From Trichomonas tenax (taxonomy: Eukaryota > Parabasalia > Trichomonadida > Trichomonadidae), in assembly GCA_023091735.1 (NCBI GenBank), contig JALKBU010000248.1:1-55854 (forward strand): a stretch of DNA of 55,854 nt, in the 5' to 3' direction. Below, in pieces: positions 31,164-40,429 of the stretch (position 1 is the first letter of the stretch; each line of letters starts with the position of its first letter). The translations under genes and the position numbers were made by a program. Under the pieces are notes generated by a model. That model saw nothing but the letters and a program-made list of their open reading frames with translations. It was not told where the DNA came from and searched no databases.

Positions 31164-31206
31164 TTAAGGATGCCCTAACTTTCCATAGATATGTTGCATA
31201 AATATA
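31164..31206. repeat. 43-bp repeat, copy 2
   Basis: Same orientation as 29544-29586, 1620 bases away, 42 of 43 bases identical. It contains CCATAGATATGTTGCATAAA, which has no counterpart in the recognised promoters of this window. Confidence 0.8.
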
Positions 31207-32231
31207 GCATATATCATAGTTAAAATTTGAGTCTTTAATTTTGCTTATTCACCGACTTATAAACATTTTATAAATTGAGGGGATGTCAGATGAGCGACTT
31301 TTGGTTTGACATTTAAATTTTTTGCATAGAACTCTAGCAAATGGTACATAATTAAATATATTTATGGTTTGAAACTCAAAATTTATCGTAAATAACAAGA
31401 TGTCCTAATTTCGAGCGGAAAAGGCACATTTTATTCCCTATACTGCATAATATCGATTTTATTATATAATCATATGGTAATTTTGCGAATATAATGCTAT
31501 TTTGCATAAATCTTGTGATTAATATGTGCTGGAACCAAATTTTGGCGATAATTTTCGAATAAACAATTGCTATACACGATCGTATGGATTCAAACCTATA
31601 ACTTTACATGTTGCGACGAAATTCGAAATTTTAATTTGGCAGATATTACTGTTATCAAAACATTATTCTAGACACATATTCTATACATATAGTAGTATAG
31701 TACCATATAAGTTTTAAACTTGTGAGTCAATACTATTCCAAGTTATAAAGGCAATAAAAAAGTCGTGATTTAGGGCATACTTAAAATAATTTCACATTAA
31801 TAACTCTGTAGTTATTTAGCCTTAAATCATGTTCTACGTTACTCATCCATAATTTTCTTTATTTCTTTGTTATCTATACGCTACTCATTGATCTAAAGCT
31901 ATATTTTTAATGAGGGGAGAAGTGAGAAATAAAAACGTTAACAATTTATCTGACAATTGATGCATTCAAATTGACTGTAAACCATCATTTGTGTTGATTA
32001 CACACCGTGAAGAAAATGCTCTTAAGATAGGGATTAACAGATATCTTCATATAATTTCTTTACACACTCAGAAGAAATTGAAAGCAAAAATTGCCGCGCC
32101 AAAATCAAATTGTGAAAATCTGTTATTTTTGTTGTACTCCATGGGTTGTGGTTACACCGTGAAAAGCTCACTGTCTCCTCTCAATTGATTCCCAAAATGT
32201 CATTAGAAATTCAGAAAGGATCTGTATTTTT
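31207..32231. other. Gene-poor DNA with a coding-like fragment
   Basis: At 31991-32188 a GTG-initiated frame of 65 codons (HREENALKIGINRYLHIISL, LLYSMGCGYTVKSS) reads better than its surroundings and may be a piece of a lost gene. The rest is AT-rich, with nothing recognised. Confidence 0.35.
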
Positions 32232-32483
32232 ATGCCAAATGTCAAAAATAATGAAATTGAGACTAAACTGCTCATAACTTGTTTAGATGCTTTTCTGTGC
32301 TTAGTGCAGCATAAGCCAGTCCTTTTCGCTGTTGTTTACGACAACTCAATGAAAATGTCCGGAGAAATTGTTCGTTTTCCGAACAATTTCGAGCAACTAT
32401 TTACGTGTCAAAAATATTGTCAATGTCAAATTTGCATGTTTGATCATTATTACTTAAATAGAGTTATTATCATACTGCTGTAA
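32232..32483 (+). other. Possible small gene or fragment, cysteine-containing
   Basis: An 83-codon frame with an ATG start and locally higher G+C. It reads as a helical part (LLITCLDAFLCLVQHKPVLF), a DNSMKMSGEIVRFPNNFEQL segment and a Cys cluster (CQKYCQCQICMFDHYY) that could bind a metal. It ends 79 bases before the convergent GCN5-like stop. Within it, 32364-32390 is an 11-bp perfect inverted repeat with a 5-base loop. It may be a real small gene or the end of a broken one. No family is recognised. Confidence 0.4.
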
Positions 32484-32561
32484 TAGAGTATGAGCTGTTG
32501 TTAACTGATTTGCATCTTCATTTATATAAAATAGATTAAATACCAAAATACACACAAAACT

Positions 32562-33719
32562 TTATTCGATTTTGAATTTATTCTTCACCTTCTTAATCGT
32601 GGTTTGCAGCTTATTAGCTTGCCTTGAAAGAGCTTTGTCTAATTTCATATTTTCGCAAATTTGATTAAGATCTTTGAAAAACATTTCATGAGTCTTGTAA
32701 TAGTCTGGACTGCGATCTAATCTTCGTTTGATAGTAGTAAAATCGACGTATATTTTAATTTTTTCAAGTGCTTCAGCTGAATATTTACATGACTCAACAA
32801 GCTCTTCATCGTGTTCTAAGTTTTCGATGATTTCAATGAATTGCTTCTTAAATGCTTCCATATTGTTATCATATTGTGCACATACATCTCTAATGACTTC
32901 TTGATCGGAATGATTGTTATTGACGATATCGTACATCTTTGGAAGCGGTATTGATGTAAATCCTGGGCCTTCTGGCCAAATTTGATTCTGATTTAACAAA
33001 ATTGCTGGAATTTTATGGTAAACTTTTCCGATTTGTTGTTCCAAATCACTCATCTGTTTCTTTAGAACTGTATCAAACGTAAAATAGTCGATGTTTGGGT
33101 CGATTTTCATATGTGAAGTTATAACTTCTTTATAATCTTTAATACGCTTCAACCATCTAACAGGATTCATAAGAATCTCTTTGGTGTTGAATCCTTGTTT
33201 TGCGAAGAATTTTACTGCATCTTTATCAGCGCAAGTGATTGCATCCGGTATTTCGTAAGTCTGCATAACCGTCTTCAAGTACATCATCACAAGTCTTCCA
33301 AACTTGAGATTCTGGAACTCAGACATAACGGCAACGAAAACAATTTCCAAAAATTCTTCTTCGACGAAATAACGCGACGTAATTGCAGCAACAACTTTTC
33401 CATGCAGAAGAACTGTTACTGTAAGGCAATGATGATCGAATACGTGTCTGATGATATATTCCTTATCCATATTTGGCAATTGGTTCCTATAAACACGCTT
33501 ACAACTCAGTAAAAGTGCTAAAGCTTGCTCATGGTTGTCTGGATAATTGGTAACAAGTTTTATTTGCGCATCTGGATATTTATCAACGTAATTTTTAACA
33601 GCTGTACGTGAAAATGATTGTGGAGGAGCATGGAGACGAGATACGTGTCGTAACCCAGGATTAACACGAAGATTTTTATGCAAATTTGGTCGATTTAACC
33701 AAATCAATTCTTCATTCAT
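32562..33719 (-). CDS. GCN5: GCN5-type histone acetyltransferase with C-terminal bromodomain
   Basis: 385 residues. Residues about 50-200 form a GCN5/PCAF-type GNAT fold. RNQLPNMDKEYIIRHVFD corresponds to the N-terminal helices. FLEIVFVAV carries the catalytic glutamate (E125). QNLKFGRLVM stands in the acetyl-CoA pyrophosphate loop. CADKDAVKFFAKQGF and WLKRIKDY are highly typical of GCN5. The C-terminal part (about 275-375) has bromodomain features, VDFTTIKRRLDRSPDYYKTH and FFKDLNQICENM, although the middle is divergent. The protein should acetylate histone H3 in a SAGA-like coactivator complex in the nucleus. With SNF5 in the same window it belongs to chromatin control. The TTGACACTTTATATGG sequence just upstream of the ATG resembles the promoter words near other starts. 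Confidence 0.92.
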   Translation of the reverse strand: MNEELIWLNRPNLHKNLRVNPGLRHVSRLHAPPQSFSRTAVKNYVDKYPDAQIKLVTNYPDNHEQALALLLSCKRVYRNQLPNMDKEYIIRHVFDHHCLTVTVLLHGKVVAAITSRYFVEEEFLEIVFVAVMSEFQNLKFGRLVMMYLKTVMQTYEIPDAITCADKDAVKFFAKQGFNTKEILMNPVRWLKRIKDYKEVITSHMKIDPNIDYFTFDTVLKKQMSDLEQQIGKVYHKIPAILLNQNQIWPEGPGFTSIPLPKMYDIVNNNHSDQEVIRDVCAQYDNNMEAFKKQFIEIIENLEHDEELVESCKYSAEALEKIKIYVDFTTIKRRLDRSPDYYKTHEMFFKDLNQICENMKLDKALSRQANKLQTTIKKVKNKFKIE

Positions 33720-33794
33720 TATAAAATTTTGCCATATAAAGTGTCAAGATAGCAAAAAATTAGATTTATACAAACATGGATAGAAAAAAATTTA

Positions 33795-35291
33795 CTAAAG
33801 CTTAACACCAGCATCAAGAAGAGCCTTTCTTGTTAATTTAACTAATTCGTTAACATCAACCCAAGCATTTGTAAACAGAGTCTTATCCAAACAGTCATAT
33901 TTGAGAGGTTCGTTTGTAAGGCACTTCCATAATTCTGGATTCTTCTTATTCTCTTCGGCAAATGGATCGAATGTAGGTGCATAATATTGATGATTGACCT
34001 TGGCCATAGCAGCTAATGCACCATACCAGTCTCTTGCTTCAACTCCATAAGGGAAAATTTCGATAGCTGACTTTCCTGGTTTCATCCACAAAACTTGGCA
34101 TAAAGCCATTCCGTGGGCTGCTATTACAACATCAGCTGCATTGAAGATAGCCATTTGTTTGTCATATGAAAGTTTTTCTGGCTCAATCATTGTGAAATTG
34201 ACACCTGGAAACTCGGCAATTAATTTTTGAATTGCATCATCTTCATTCACAATTCTTCGCTTCGACTTACGCGATACAAACAATACTAATGGCTTGTCTT
34301 GAGGATATTCTGGAGGCTTGTAACGATTCCAAAACAGCTCTTTCAAAACAGGCCAATCTGTGCAATTTTCGAAATTAAACCACTCAAGCATATCCCTCGG
34401 AGGATTCTTGTATCTCTCTTTTGGTATATGTGGTTTAGTATCCAAAACCTTTTCCATTCCCATGAAAACTTCTTTGTATGTCACCCATTCATTAAGAGGC
34501 TCAGGAGTGTTCGGCATAAACATTGCCAAATCTTCAAATCTGAAAGTATAATGCAGTCCTCTCTTTGCCAAAAGTGTAACCATAGGATCATGCTGCATAT
34601 AGCGATACCAAGCCTGGAACACAGGTATTGTCTGCTCTACAAGGCCGTGCCATAAAGAATATGTTAAAAATCCTGGATGAACAAACATAAAGCGTCCATT
34701 TCTATATGTCAAATTTTCGAATATAGGAAGTTTGTAATTATTCAAATAAACAGATCCATCCCATGGTGCGATTGGAAAACTGCGGCAATTTGCTATCATA
34801 ATCGGTGATTCCCATTGAATATCATATGGTGGGAAAAAGAAAAATTTGTCATCAGCGAACGACAGATTGGCAAATCTGCATAACCTTCGGTCCCAACGAT
34901 TTTCGAAGAAACATTCGAATTGGCCGGTTGTTGTTTTTGCTTTAATTTCACGAATTGTAGTCGCACCACGCTTGATATAGATAGTTTGTGATCCATTGAA
35001 GAACAAAGGTAGCGCGCAGTCCATTTTTGTTTGCGACATTTGACAGAAAGGTTTAAGGAGGCCAGAAGCATTAGCAGCCCATACAGGTATGAAGAACTTT
35101 AAGGTTGGTGTTGCCTCGTTGATAGTAAAATGGCATTTACCGTTAATAACTCGACAAGTATTCGGATCAAGGTTAATTGGACCTCTTTGCACGACATAAA
35201 ATACAACCACTGTGCAGAGAGACACAGTAGCCATAAACAAGGCAATGTAAATAATATTGGAACGAGAATAAATTGAATGCTTCCTTTTCAT
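33795..35291 (-). CDS. Family GT61 glycosyltransferase, type II membrane protein
   Basis: 498 residues. A short basic cytosolic tail (MKRKHSIYSRSN) is followed by one membrane anchor (residues about 13-35) and a lumenal catalytic domain, the layout of Golgi/ER glycosyltransferases. The GT61 (DUF563) features are seen in order: HPGFLTYSLWHGLVEQTIPV, a PLVLFVSRKSKRR strand with basic loop, an FNAADVVIAAHGMALCQVLW segment with the conserved HG, and KPGKSAIEIFPYGVEARDWY. GT61 members transfer pentoses or GlcNAc to N- or O-glycans; the substrate here is unknown. The start lies 32 bases from the divergent ATG of a 47-residue membrane protein. AAAAGTGACAGA directly precedes the GT61 ATG. Confidence 0.88.
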   Translation of the reverse strand: MKRKHSIYSRSNIIYIALFMATVSLCTVVVFYVVQRGPINLDPNTCRVINGKCHFTINEATPTLKFFIPVWAANASGLLKPFCQMSQTKMDCALPLFFNGSQTIYIKRGATTIREIKAKTTTGQFECFFENRWDRRLCRFANLSFADDKFFFFPPYDIQWESPIMIANCRSFPIAPWDGSVYLNNYKLPIFENLTYRNGRFMFVHPGFLTYSLWHGLVEQTIPVFQAWYRYMQHDPMVTLLAKRGLHYTFRFEDLAMFMPNTPEPLNEWVTYKEVFMGMEKVLDTKPHIPKERYKNPPRDMLEWFNFENCTDWPVLKELFWNRYKPPEYPQDKPLVLFVSRKSKRRIVNEDDAIQKLIAEFPGVNFTMIEPEKLSYDKQMAIFNAADVVIAAHGMALCQVLWMKPGKSAIEIFPYGVEARDWYGALAAMAKVNHQYYAPTFDPFAEENKKNPELWKCLTNEPLKYDCLDKTLFTNAWVDVNELVKLTRKALLDAGVKL

Positions 35292-35323
35292 TCTGTCACT
35301 TTTAATGACACTTTTATAAAAAG
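35292..35323. promoter_or_regulatory. 32-bp bidirectional promoter
   Basis: Only TCTGTCACTTTTAATGACAC plus TTTTATAAAAAG separate the two start codons. The sequence contains TGTCACTTTT and, 11 bases on, GACACTTTTA. On the GT61 strand these read AAAAGTGTCATTAAAAGTGACAGA. Each gene thus has the AAAGTGACA/TGTCACTTT word within a few bases of its ATG. Leaders must be extremely short. Confidence 0.6.
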
Positions 35324-35467
35324 ATGTTTTGCGGGAAAAACCAATTCATCAACAGCCCACTTCATATCTTTCTCGTTCTTATTGTCCTAATCATGTTCGT
35401 CATCGTTATTTTCTGGATGAACAAAATTCCAGTCAGCAAATATTTTGGCCTTAATTATAATTTCTAA
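35324..35467 (+). CDS. 47-residue single-pass membrane protein
   Basis: This short frame (ATG 35324-35326, TAA 35465-35467) has locally higher G+C than its flanks and a clear design. A hydrophilic N-terminus (MFCGKNQFINSP) is followed by one long hydrophobic helix (LHIFLVLIVLIMFVIVIFW) and then a short tail with MNKIPVSKYFGL. It is divergent from the GT61 gene with a 32-bp shared promoter. The overlapping minus-strand frame at 35387-35587 is taken as a shadow. Small single-helix subunits exist in the oligosaccharyltransferase and translocon complexes, and the neighbouring glycosyltransferase makes a secretory role attractive, but no family was recognised. Confidence 0.55.
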   Translation: MFCGKNQFINSPLHIFLVLIVLIMFVIVIFWMNKIPVSKYFGLNYNF

Positions 35468-35890
35468 GATTGTTCGCTTTTTACCGCGAAGTATACCATT
35501 AACTGTTACTAGTATCCTTAACTTACTATAAAAATACACTGTTCTCATTAAAATAGCTTTTTTTATTATAGAAACATTCAAATTCAAAACAAGTTACCTA
35601 TCAGCCCTCAACCAACGCTTTATACTTTCACTAGCAATTATGCATCCAAATTACCAAATCATTAATCTAATTGAAAAAATATAATAAATCGATATTCATA
35701 GCTTCACTATGGAAGTAATAAAATAAATAGGTACTATTTTCAATTAAATGTTTGATGAAAATTATGTGTTATCGCTTGATATTTTAATGGCCAGTTTGAA
35801 ATATTCAACCTTTCGGCGATAATTTAGCGTGAAAAGATTTGCCTTCGTGATGATTGGTTATACATAAAATCTTAGGGAAAAGTATTTTCT
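35468..35890. other. Intergenic region with nothing recognised
   Basis: AT-rich spacer before the Pmp-like gene. Its right end leads into the TGTCACTTTTCTGTCAC promoter-like sequence at 35897-35913. Confidence 0.5.
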
Positions 35891-35913
35891 CTGGTTTGTC
35901 ACTTTTCTGTCAC

Positions 35914-36874
35914 ATTGTCGAAAATTAACACGTCAATTCTTTGTCTTGCAATAAACTCTGTTCACAGCCAGAGTCCATTTTTCAATTTAAACACTCACGC
36001 TATGCAATTTAACCTCTCGCAGAGCAAAATAAACAAATATTCGCAACATATCATTTCGAGTTTTTCATCAAATTCAAATATAAATGTTGAGAAATCGACA
36101 TTTTCGAATATACTAAAGTCCCCGATATCGTTATCACAGCTTGAATTAAGCAGACAAGTGTTTTCTGAAACACAAAAAGCTTCAACAGGTTTATTATCTG
36201 TTAGCTCGTGCCAATTTTTGAAATGCCAAGGTACTAGAGGTGGAGCAATTACCGCAGACTCTGTTTCTGTCATTATTCATGATTCGGTTTTTGAAGGAAA
36301 CAACGCCAACACTGGTGGTGCTGTTTCAGCACTCAAATGCATGAGAATTGATGTTGATTCCTCGAATTTCAAATTAAACACAGCAAAATTTACAGGAGCT
36401 CTTTATCTCGACTCCGCTCAGGAAAAGAACGATGCTTTCATTCGCTATACAAACTTCACAGATAATGCAGTTGTCCAGTGGACTGGTGCTATGAGATTAG
36501 ACAGAAATGGCGGCAATTTGAACAATTTGGTATTTTCGAATAACTCTGCTTTAGCTTGTGGAGCATTCTTCGATTTTATCTATCCTCCATGCGTCAGAAA
36601 TGTAAATGAATGTTTATTCATGAAAAACAGAGCAATGTCTCGTGGAGGAGCTTATTGCTGCTTCCATGTTAAACAAGAAGTGAATTTCAACAAGTGCAAT
36701 TTCATTGGCAACATGTACGAAGGAAAATCAAACTCCATTTCAATAGATTCTGTCGATATCAAAGTTAATCTCAATTACTGTTCATTTTCAGGATCTGAGG
36801 CTAATGAAATTGTTATTAGATTTGGTGGTTCTACTGTTAAGAAGCACGAAACAGTTTTCAATCAAAAGAAATAA
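35914..36874 (+). CDS. Pmp-like right-handed beta-helix protein, start codon disturbed
   Basis: About 320 residues. Repeats of the polymorphic-membrane-protein type are seen: GGAI/GGAV turns each followed by FxxN (CRGTRGGAITADS-type start, SVFEGNNANTGGAVSAL, FTDNAVVQWTGAMRL, FSNNSALACGAFF, MKNRAMSRGGAYCCF). Such GGA(I/L/V)...FxxN repeats build parallel beta-helices in trichomonad and chlamydial surface proteins. The frame has no ATG before codon 30 (36002). Where an ATG is expected, just after TGTCACTTTTCTGTCAC, the sequence is ATTGTCG (35914-35920), so one extra T may disrupt ATG TCG. The N-terminus as read is weakly hydrophobic (TSILCLAINSVHSQ) and could be a signal peptide. There is no C-terminal membrane helix, so the protein looks short or secreted. 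Confidence 0.75.
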
Positions 36875-37161
36875 ATTGTTATTTTTTATATATTGAGTTA
36901 AAGCTTTGTTATTCTACAGGAATGATAAATATACAGAATGATACGGATTTATCGATCAATGATGATATGATTTAGTTATTAAATTTTGAAAAACCAAAAT
37001 TAAATGATAAAATGGAGAATAGAATATATAGAAATCATAATATCATCATTATCTATAATATTGTATTTTTGAAATAACAGATAATTGTGCTGAAAAATAA
37101 ATTGTAGCCAAACTTTTTTAGATTTTCGAAAATTTTTAAGACATAATTTACCTCCGTTAAA

Positions 37162-37806
37162 ATGTTGAAAGCTGAATTGGAGGCTTTTGAAGACAAAGTG
37201 AGGAATAAACCGGACAAAATGAAGCTCAACAGCACCGACAAGAAAGTTTTACAGCAAGAACTTGCAAATTTAACCAACAGAGGCGATGATTTTAGAAATT
37301 GGAAAGTCGCAAACAAGTTCTATCCACCAAACAAGAGTTTGTACTTCTTCATACATTCTATTTCTAATGCAAAACTATGCACAAAGATAACAAAACTCGC
37401 TGAACGTTTTCCAATCCTCCTTGAAGCTGCAATTCAGCAGCAATGGGAATCATCACTCAAGAATATCTTCGAAAAGACATCATACTACGCTAAGCCATTC
37501 CCTGAAAAGCCAGTAACAATGAATCGTGATATTATGCAAATTGGTTTTAAGATGCTCCGCGATGAGGTTGACGTTGAAACAGGAATTTTCATCATTTCTC
37601 AAGATCCTAAATTCGATGTTATCAATATAATGTCTTTCCTTGATAAAGATCAAAAGAATTGGATCTGTTCACTTACGACAAAGGAAGGAAACGACCTCGT
37701 ACACTACATTACCGCTGCTATTAAGCAAGGGTCTGCAGAAAAAGATTTCTGGCATATTGGAAAAGGTGAAAAGAAGAGAACTAGGAGCATGAAATATAAA
37801 GTTTAA
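37162..37806 (+). CDS. Unknown conserved-looking protein, 214 residues
   Basis: The ATG is preceded by a short AT-rich leader with GACATAATTTACC. The product is mixed helical, Lys/Glu-rich at the start (LKAELEAFEDKVRNKPDKMK). A WKVANKFYPPNKSLYFFIHS segment and helical parts follow, and then a second half with strands (TGIFIISQDPKFDVINIMSF) and a basic C-terminus (GKGEKKRTRSMKYKV) that could serve nuclear localisation. Codon composition is like that of neighbouring host genes, so it is very probably real. No signal peptide or membrane segment is visible. The family is not recognised. Its stop is part of TAAA, and the convergent importin beta gene ends 46 bases away. Confidence 0.8.
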   Translation: MLKAELEAFEDKVRNKPDKMKLNSTDKKVLQQELANLTNRGDDFRNWKVANKFYPPNKSLYFFIHSISNAKLCTKITKLAERFPILLEAAIQQQWESSLKNIFEKTSYYAKPFPEKPVTMNRDIMQIGFKMLRDEVDVETGIFIISQDPKFDVINIMSFLDKDQKNWICSLTTKEGNDLVHYITAAIKQGSAEKDFWHIGKGEKKRTRSMKYKV

Positions 37807-37852
37807 ACATGTTATGAATAAATATACAGTAAAAGTTTATACAAACAAAAAT

Positions 37853-40423
37853 CTATATTCTATAAGGCAATGATTCGACTTTAGAAGCTTTGCGTGTTAA
37901 CTTTTCATCGAACGATGAATTAGCTTCTCTGAAGATTCCTTGGACATACGCCAGTTTAAATGATACAGCAATGTTGCCTTTTAGAGCTAATATTATTTTC
38001 TTGAACAATTTCATGAACAACATTAGTATTTCATCATTGAATATGGAAGAGTCCCATATATACTGAACAAATTTCTTAAAGAAGATATCTTTTGTCCATA
38101 TTATAAAACTTGGATCAATTGGAATTGGTGTTGTTCTATAGACTTCAATGAGAGTGTAAAGGATAGATGGAAGAACTTCGATATAATTCTCTTTATATCT
38201 TCCTTCCACTTTAAACTGAAGAATGATTGTTAAAAATTCAGTTATACTTGTAAAAACTAGTTCTGGTATATGCTGACGGATTGATCCAATTAACTTTCCA
38301 ACGCAAATCACCATTCTGCGGTAAACTTCAGGGTATTCAGGTGTTGCATCATTTTTGAGGATATTTAATATTTTCTCGAAAGTTCCTCCGTTTTGAAGTG
38401 AATCTACTTTCATCACTGATATATATGTTCCAAAAGCTTGTGTTGCTGCTCCAATTAGGTCAGGAATTTGAGAATCCAAAGCACTTTCAACAAAGGAAAC
38501 GAAAGCATTATTAAATTGAACAAATACATTCTTATTATCACTTTCTATAATACTTTCAATAACTAAAAATATATCGCATCGCAAAGAAATGTTATAATTG
38601 TTATAAATATCAAATACATTGTTAATCAGAACTTCATAGTTAATGATTTCTCGTGGCGTATTTCTAAGTATAGTCTGTATAGAGAGGCACATTAATTGAA
38701 GTTTCTTTTCAGGAATTCCTTCTTCCGGCTTTTCTTGGAGAGTTGATAAAATGGAATTCAAACTTGATACGAGAACTTCTAATGCTCGAACATGTAAGTT
38801 AAAGTAACTGAAGCATTTTCGTGAAATGAGGAAATCGAAATTAGTGAATGTTTCATAAAGAACAGCATTCTCATTTGCTAATGTGTCATTATTCATAATT
38901 GAAAATAAAAATTCGAATAATTCCTCAAATTGCGCATTCAAATACGTTTCATTTGTAGTTTTGATAACTACACCAAGCAAGCTTAATGCTGATGCAAAAT
39001 ATTCCGCGGAAATCGATGAACATTGTTTCACAAACTCAAAAGTTATCGAGAGGAAATTTTCATTTTCAAAAATAATTTGAAATGTTTCAACAATGATTGA
39101 CACCAGCGATATGCTTGTGCTTCTAATCAGTACTTGATCAGAATTAAAGAAATTTAAAAGATCCTGAATCGTTGCTGTTATTAAATCATTAAAGATTTTT
39201 GGTTGTCTTGACTTAACAATAGCTTCGAGAATCATAAATCCTGTATAAATGTCTCTTGGATTTTCGCTATGTAAACATGATGCGACATTATCTCTGATGT
39301 TAGAAAGAACTTCATTTGGAATAAGATTAGTTATATAGGAAAGTGCTGTCACAGCCTTCCTACACGTTTCAAAGGTTTCTTCTGTTGGCTCTTCTGGTAT
39401 AATTAAGCAGTTAATGAGTTTTGGAACAATTTCTTCTGATGAATTCATAATCAACTTCTGCGGCTTATATGTTGGGTTCTTTTCTAAGTAAATTAATTTC
39501 TTTTTCTCGATAATAGCGATGTCAGTCCAAAAATCCATAGCTATGCATTTAAATGAAAGTGTTTCCATTGCGAGACTTAAATTACCGATTTTGAAAATTG
39601 TTTCAAAATATTTATCAATAATATCATAATGTTTTTCAGTAATTAATGATAATATTGAATGAGTTAAACTGAAGTTATTTTCATTGCAGTAAGGAAGAGC
39701 GGCAAAGAGTGCATCGAAGAAAAAATTAATATGATCAAAGTTCTCAGGAAATTCAGCATATACGTTGTCGAATCTAATTCGCGAGTAAAACATTTTGATA
39801 CATGTTAATAGGATTTCACGCATATCATCATTAAAATCTGTATTTGTTAAAGCAGTAACTAAAAACATATATGTTTTCGCTAAACATGGGTAAGTATAAT
39901 ATCTTTGAAATCGTAGTAACTCATATTTATCGAAATTATTGAAGATTTCATTAAAAATAGAAAAGAATCCTGAAACAACGAAAAAATCACCTACAAATTG
40001 ATCACACATTTCATTAAGCTTCTCTGCGAGGATCGGTGTGAAAGTTTGATTATCAATTCGAATATATAAAGCGGTAGCAACGTGTGCTAATGATCGCAAA
40101 TCATTTTCTGTTTGAGAAAAGTACATTAGCAACTTCAAAATTTCTGTTTTTATCATTATTGGGTCGAAATTATTTATTGTTTCCTTAATTTGTTGTGTAT
40201 TTCTATAATATGAAGGTGCAACGAAGTTTTTGAAGTATATCAATGCAAGCATTTTCAAGTTTTCAGGTCCATTTTCTTTCCCCATTATTAGGACAAGAAA
40301 ATTTAAGTATTTTGTTGGCTCATCTCTCTCCGTTATGGACAAGCTCGATTCACTGGCTTCCCTCAGCCTCTGATCTTCAGAAGTTGTGTTTTGAAACACA
40401 GTATAAAACTCTTCAAAATCCAT
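37853..40423 (-). CDS. Importin beta-1-like nuclear transport receptor
   Basis: 856 residues, close to the usual 860-880 of importin beta-1. The N-terminus carries an importin-beta N-terminal domain (EDQRLREASESSLSITERDE, ENLKMLALIYFKNFVAPSYY). Helical HEAT pairs follow throughout, with the characteristic block METLSFKCIAMDFWTDIAII that corresponds to the EFW-containing HEAT of importin beta. An acidic loop with EEPTEETFETCRKAVTAL comes next. The protein imports NLS cargo through nuclear pores with importin alpha and is released by RanGTP. Its ATG and that of the SNF5-like gene face away from each other with only six T between them. Confidence 0.82.
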   Translation of the reverse strand: MDFEEFYTVFQNTTSEDQRLREASESSLSITERDEPTKYLNFLVLIMGKENGPENLKMLALIYFKNFVAPSYYRNTQQIKETINNFDPIMIKTEILKLLMYFSQTENDLRSLAHVATALYIRIDNQTFTPILAEKLNEMCDQFVGDFFVVSGFFSIFNEIFNNFDKYELLRFQRYYTYPCLAKTYMFLVTALTNTDFNDDMREILLTCIKMFYSRIRFDNVYAEFPENFDHINFFFDALFAALPYCNENNFSLTHSILSLITEKHYDIIDKYFETIFKIGNLSLAMETLSFKCIAMDFWTDIAIIEKKKLIYLEKNPTYKPQKLIMNSSEEIVPKLINCLIIPEEPTEETFETCRKAVTALSYITNLIPNEVLSNIRDNVASCLHSENPRDIYTGFMILEAIVKSRQPKIFNDLITATIQDLLNFFNSDQVLIRSTSISLVSIIVETFQIIFENENFLSITFEFVKQCSSISAEYFASALSLLGVVIKTTNETYLNAQFEELFEFLFSIMNNDTLANENAVLYETFTNFDFLISRKCFSYFNLHVRALEVLVSSLNSILSTLQEKPEEGIPEKKLQLMCLSIQTILRNTPREIINYEVLINNVFDIYNNYNISLRCDIFLVIESIIESDNKNVFVQFNNAFVSFVESALDSQIPDLIGAATQAFGTYISVMKVDSLQNGGTFEKILNILKNDATPEYPEVYRRMVICVGKLIGSIRQHIPELVFTSITEFLTIILQFKVEGRYKENYIEVLPSILYTLIEVYRTTPIPIDPSFIIWTKDIFFKKFVQYIWDSSIFNDEILMLFMKLFKKIILALKGNIAVSFKLAYVQGIFREANSSFDEKLTRKASKVESLPYRI

Positions 40424-40429
40424 TTTTTT
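40424..40429. promoter_or_regulatory. Six-base gap between two divergent start codons
   Basis: CAT (importin start on the minus strand) is followed by six T and then ATG of SNF5. Each promoter must lie inside the other gene's coding sequence, or the mRNAs are leaderless, or SNF5 uses a later ATG. The next in-frame ATGs of SNF5 would remove conserved residues, so 40430 is preferred. Confidence 0.5.

Noticed and set aside
32364..32390. 11-bp inverted repeat with 5-base loop considered as a terminator
   Set aside because: It lies in the middle of a coding-like frame and eukaryotic genes do not need such hairpins; it is mentioned only within the fragment entry.
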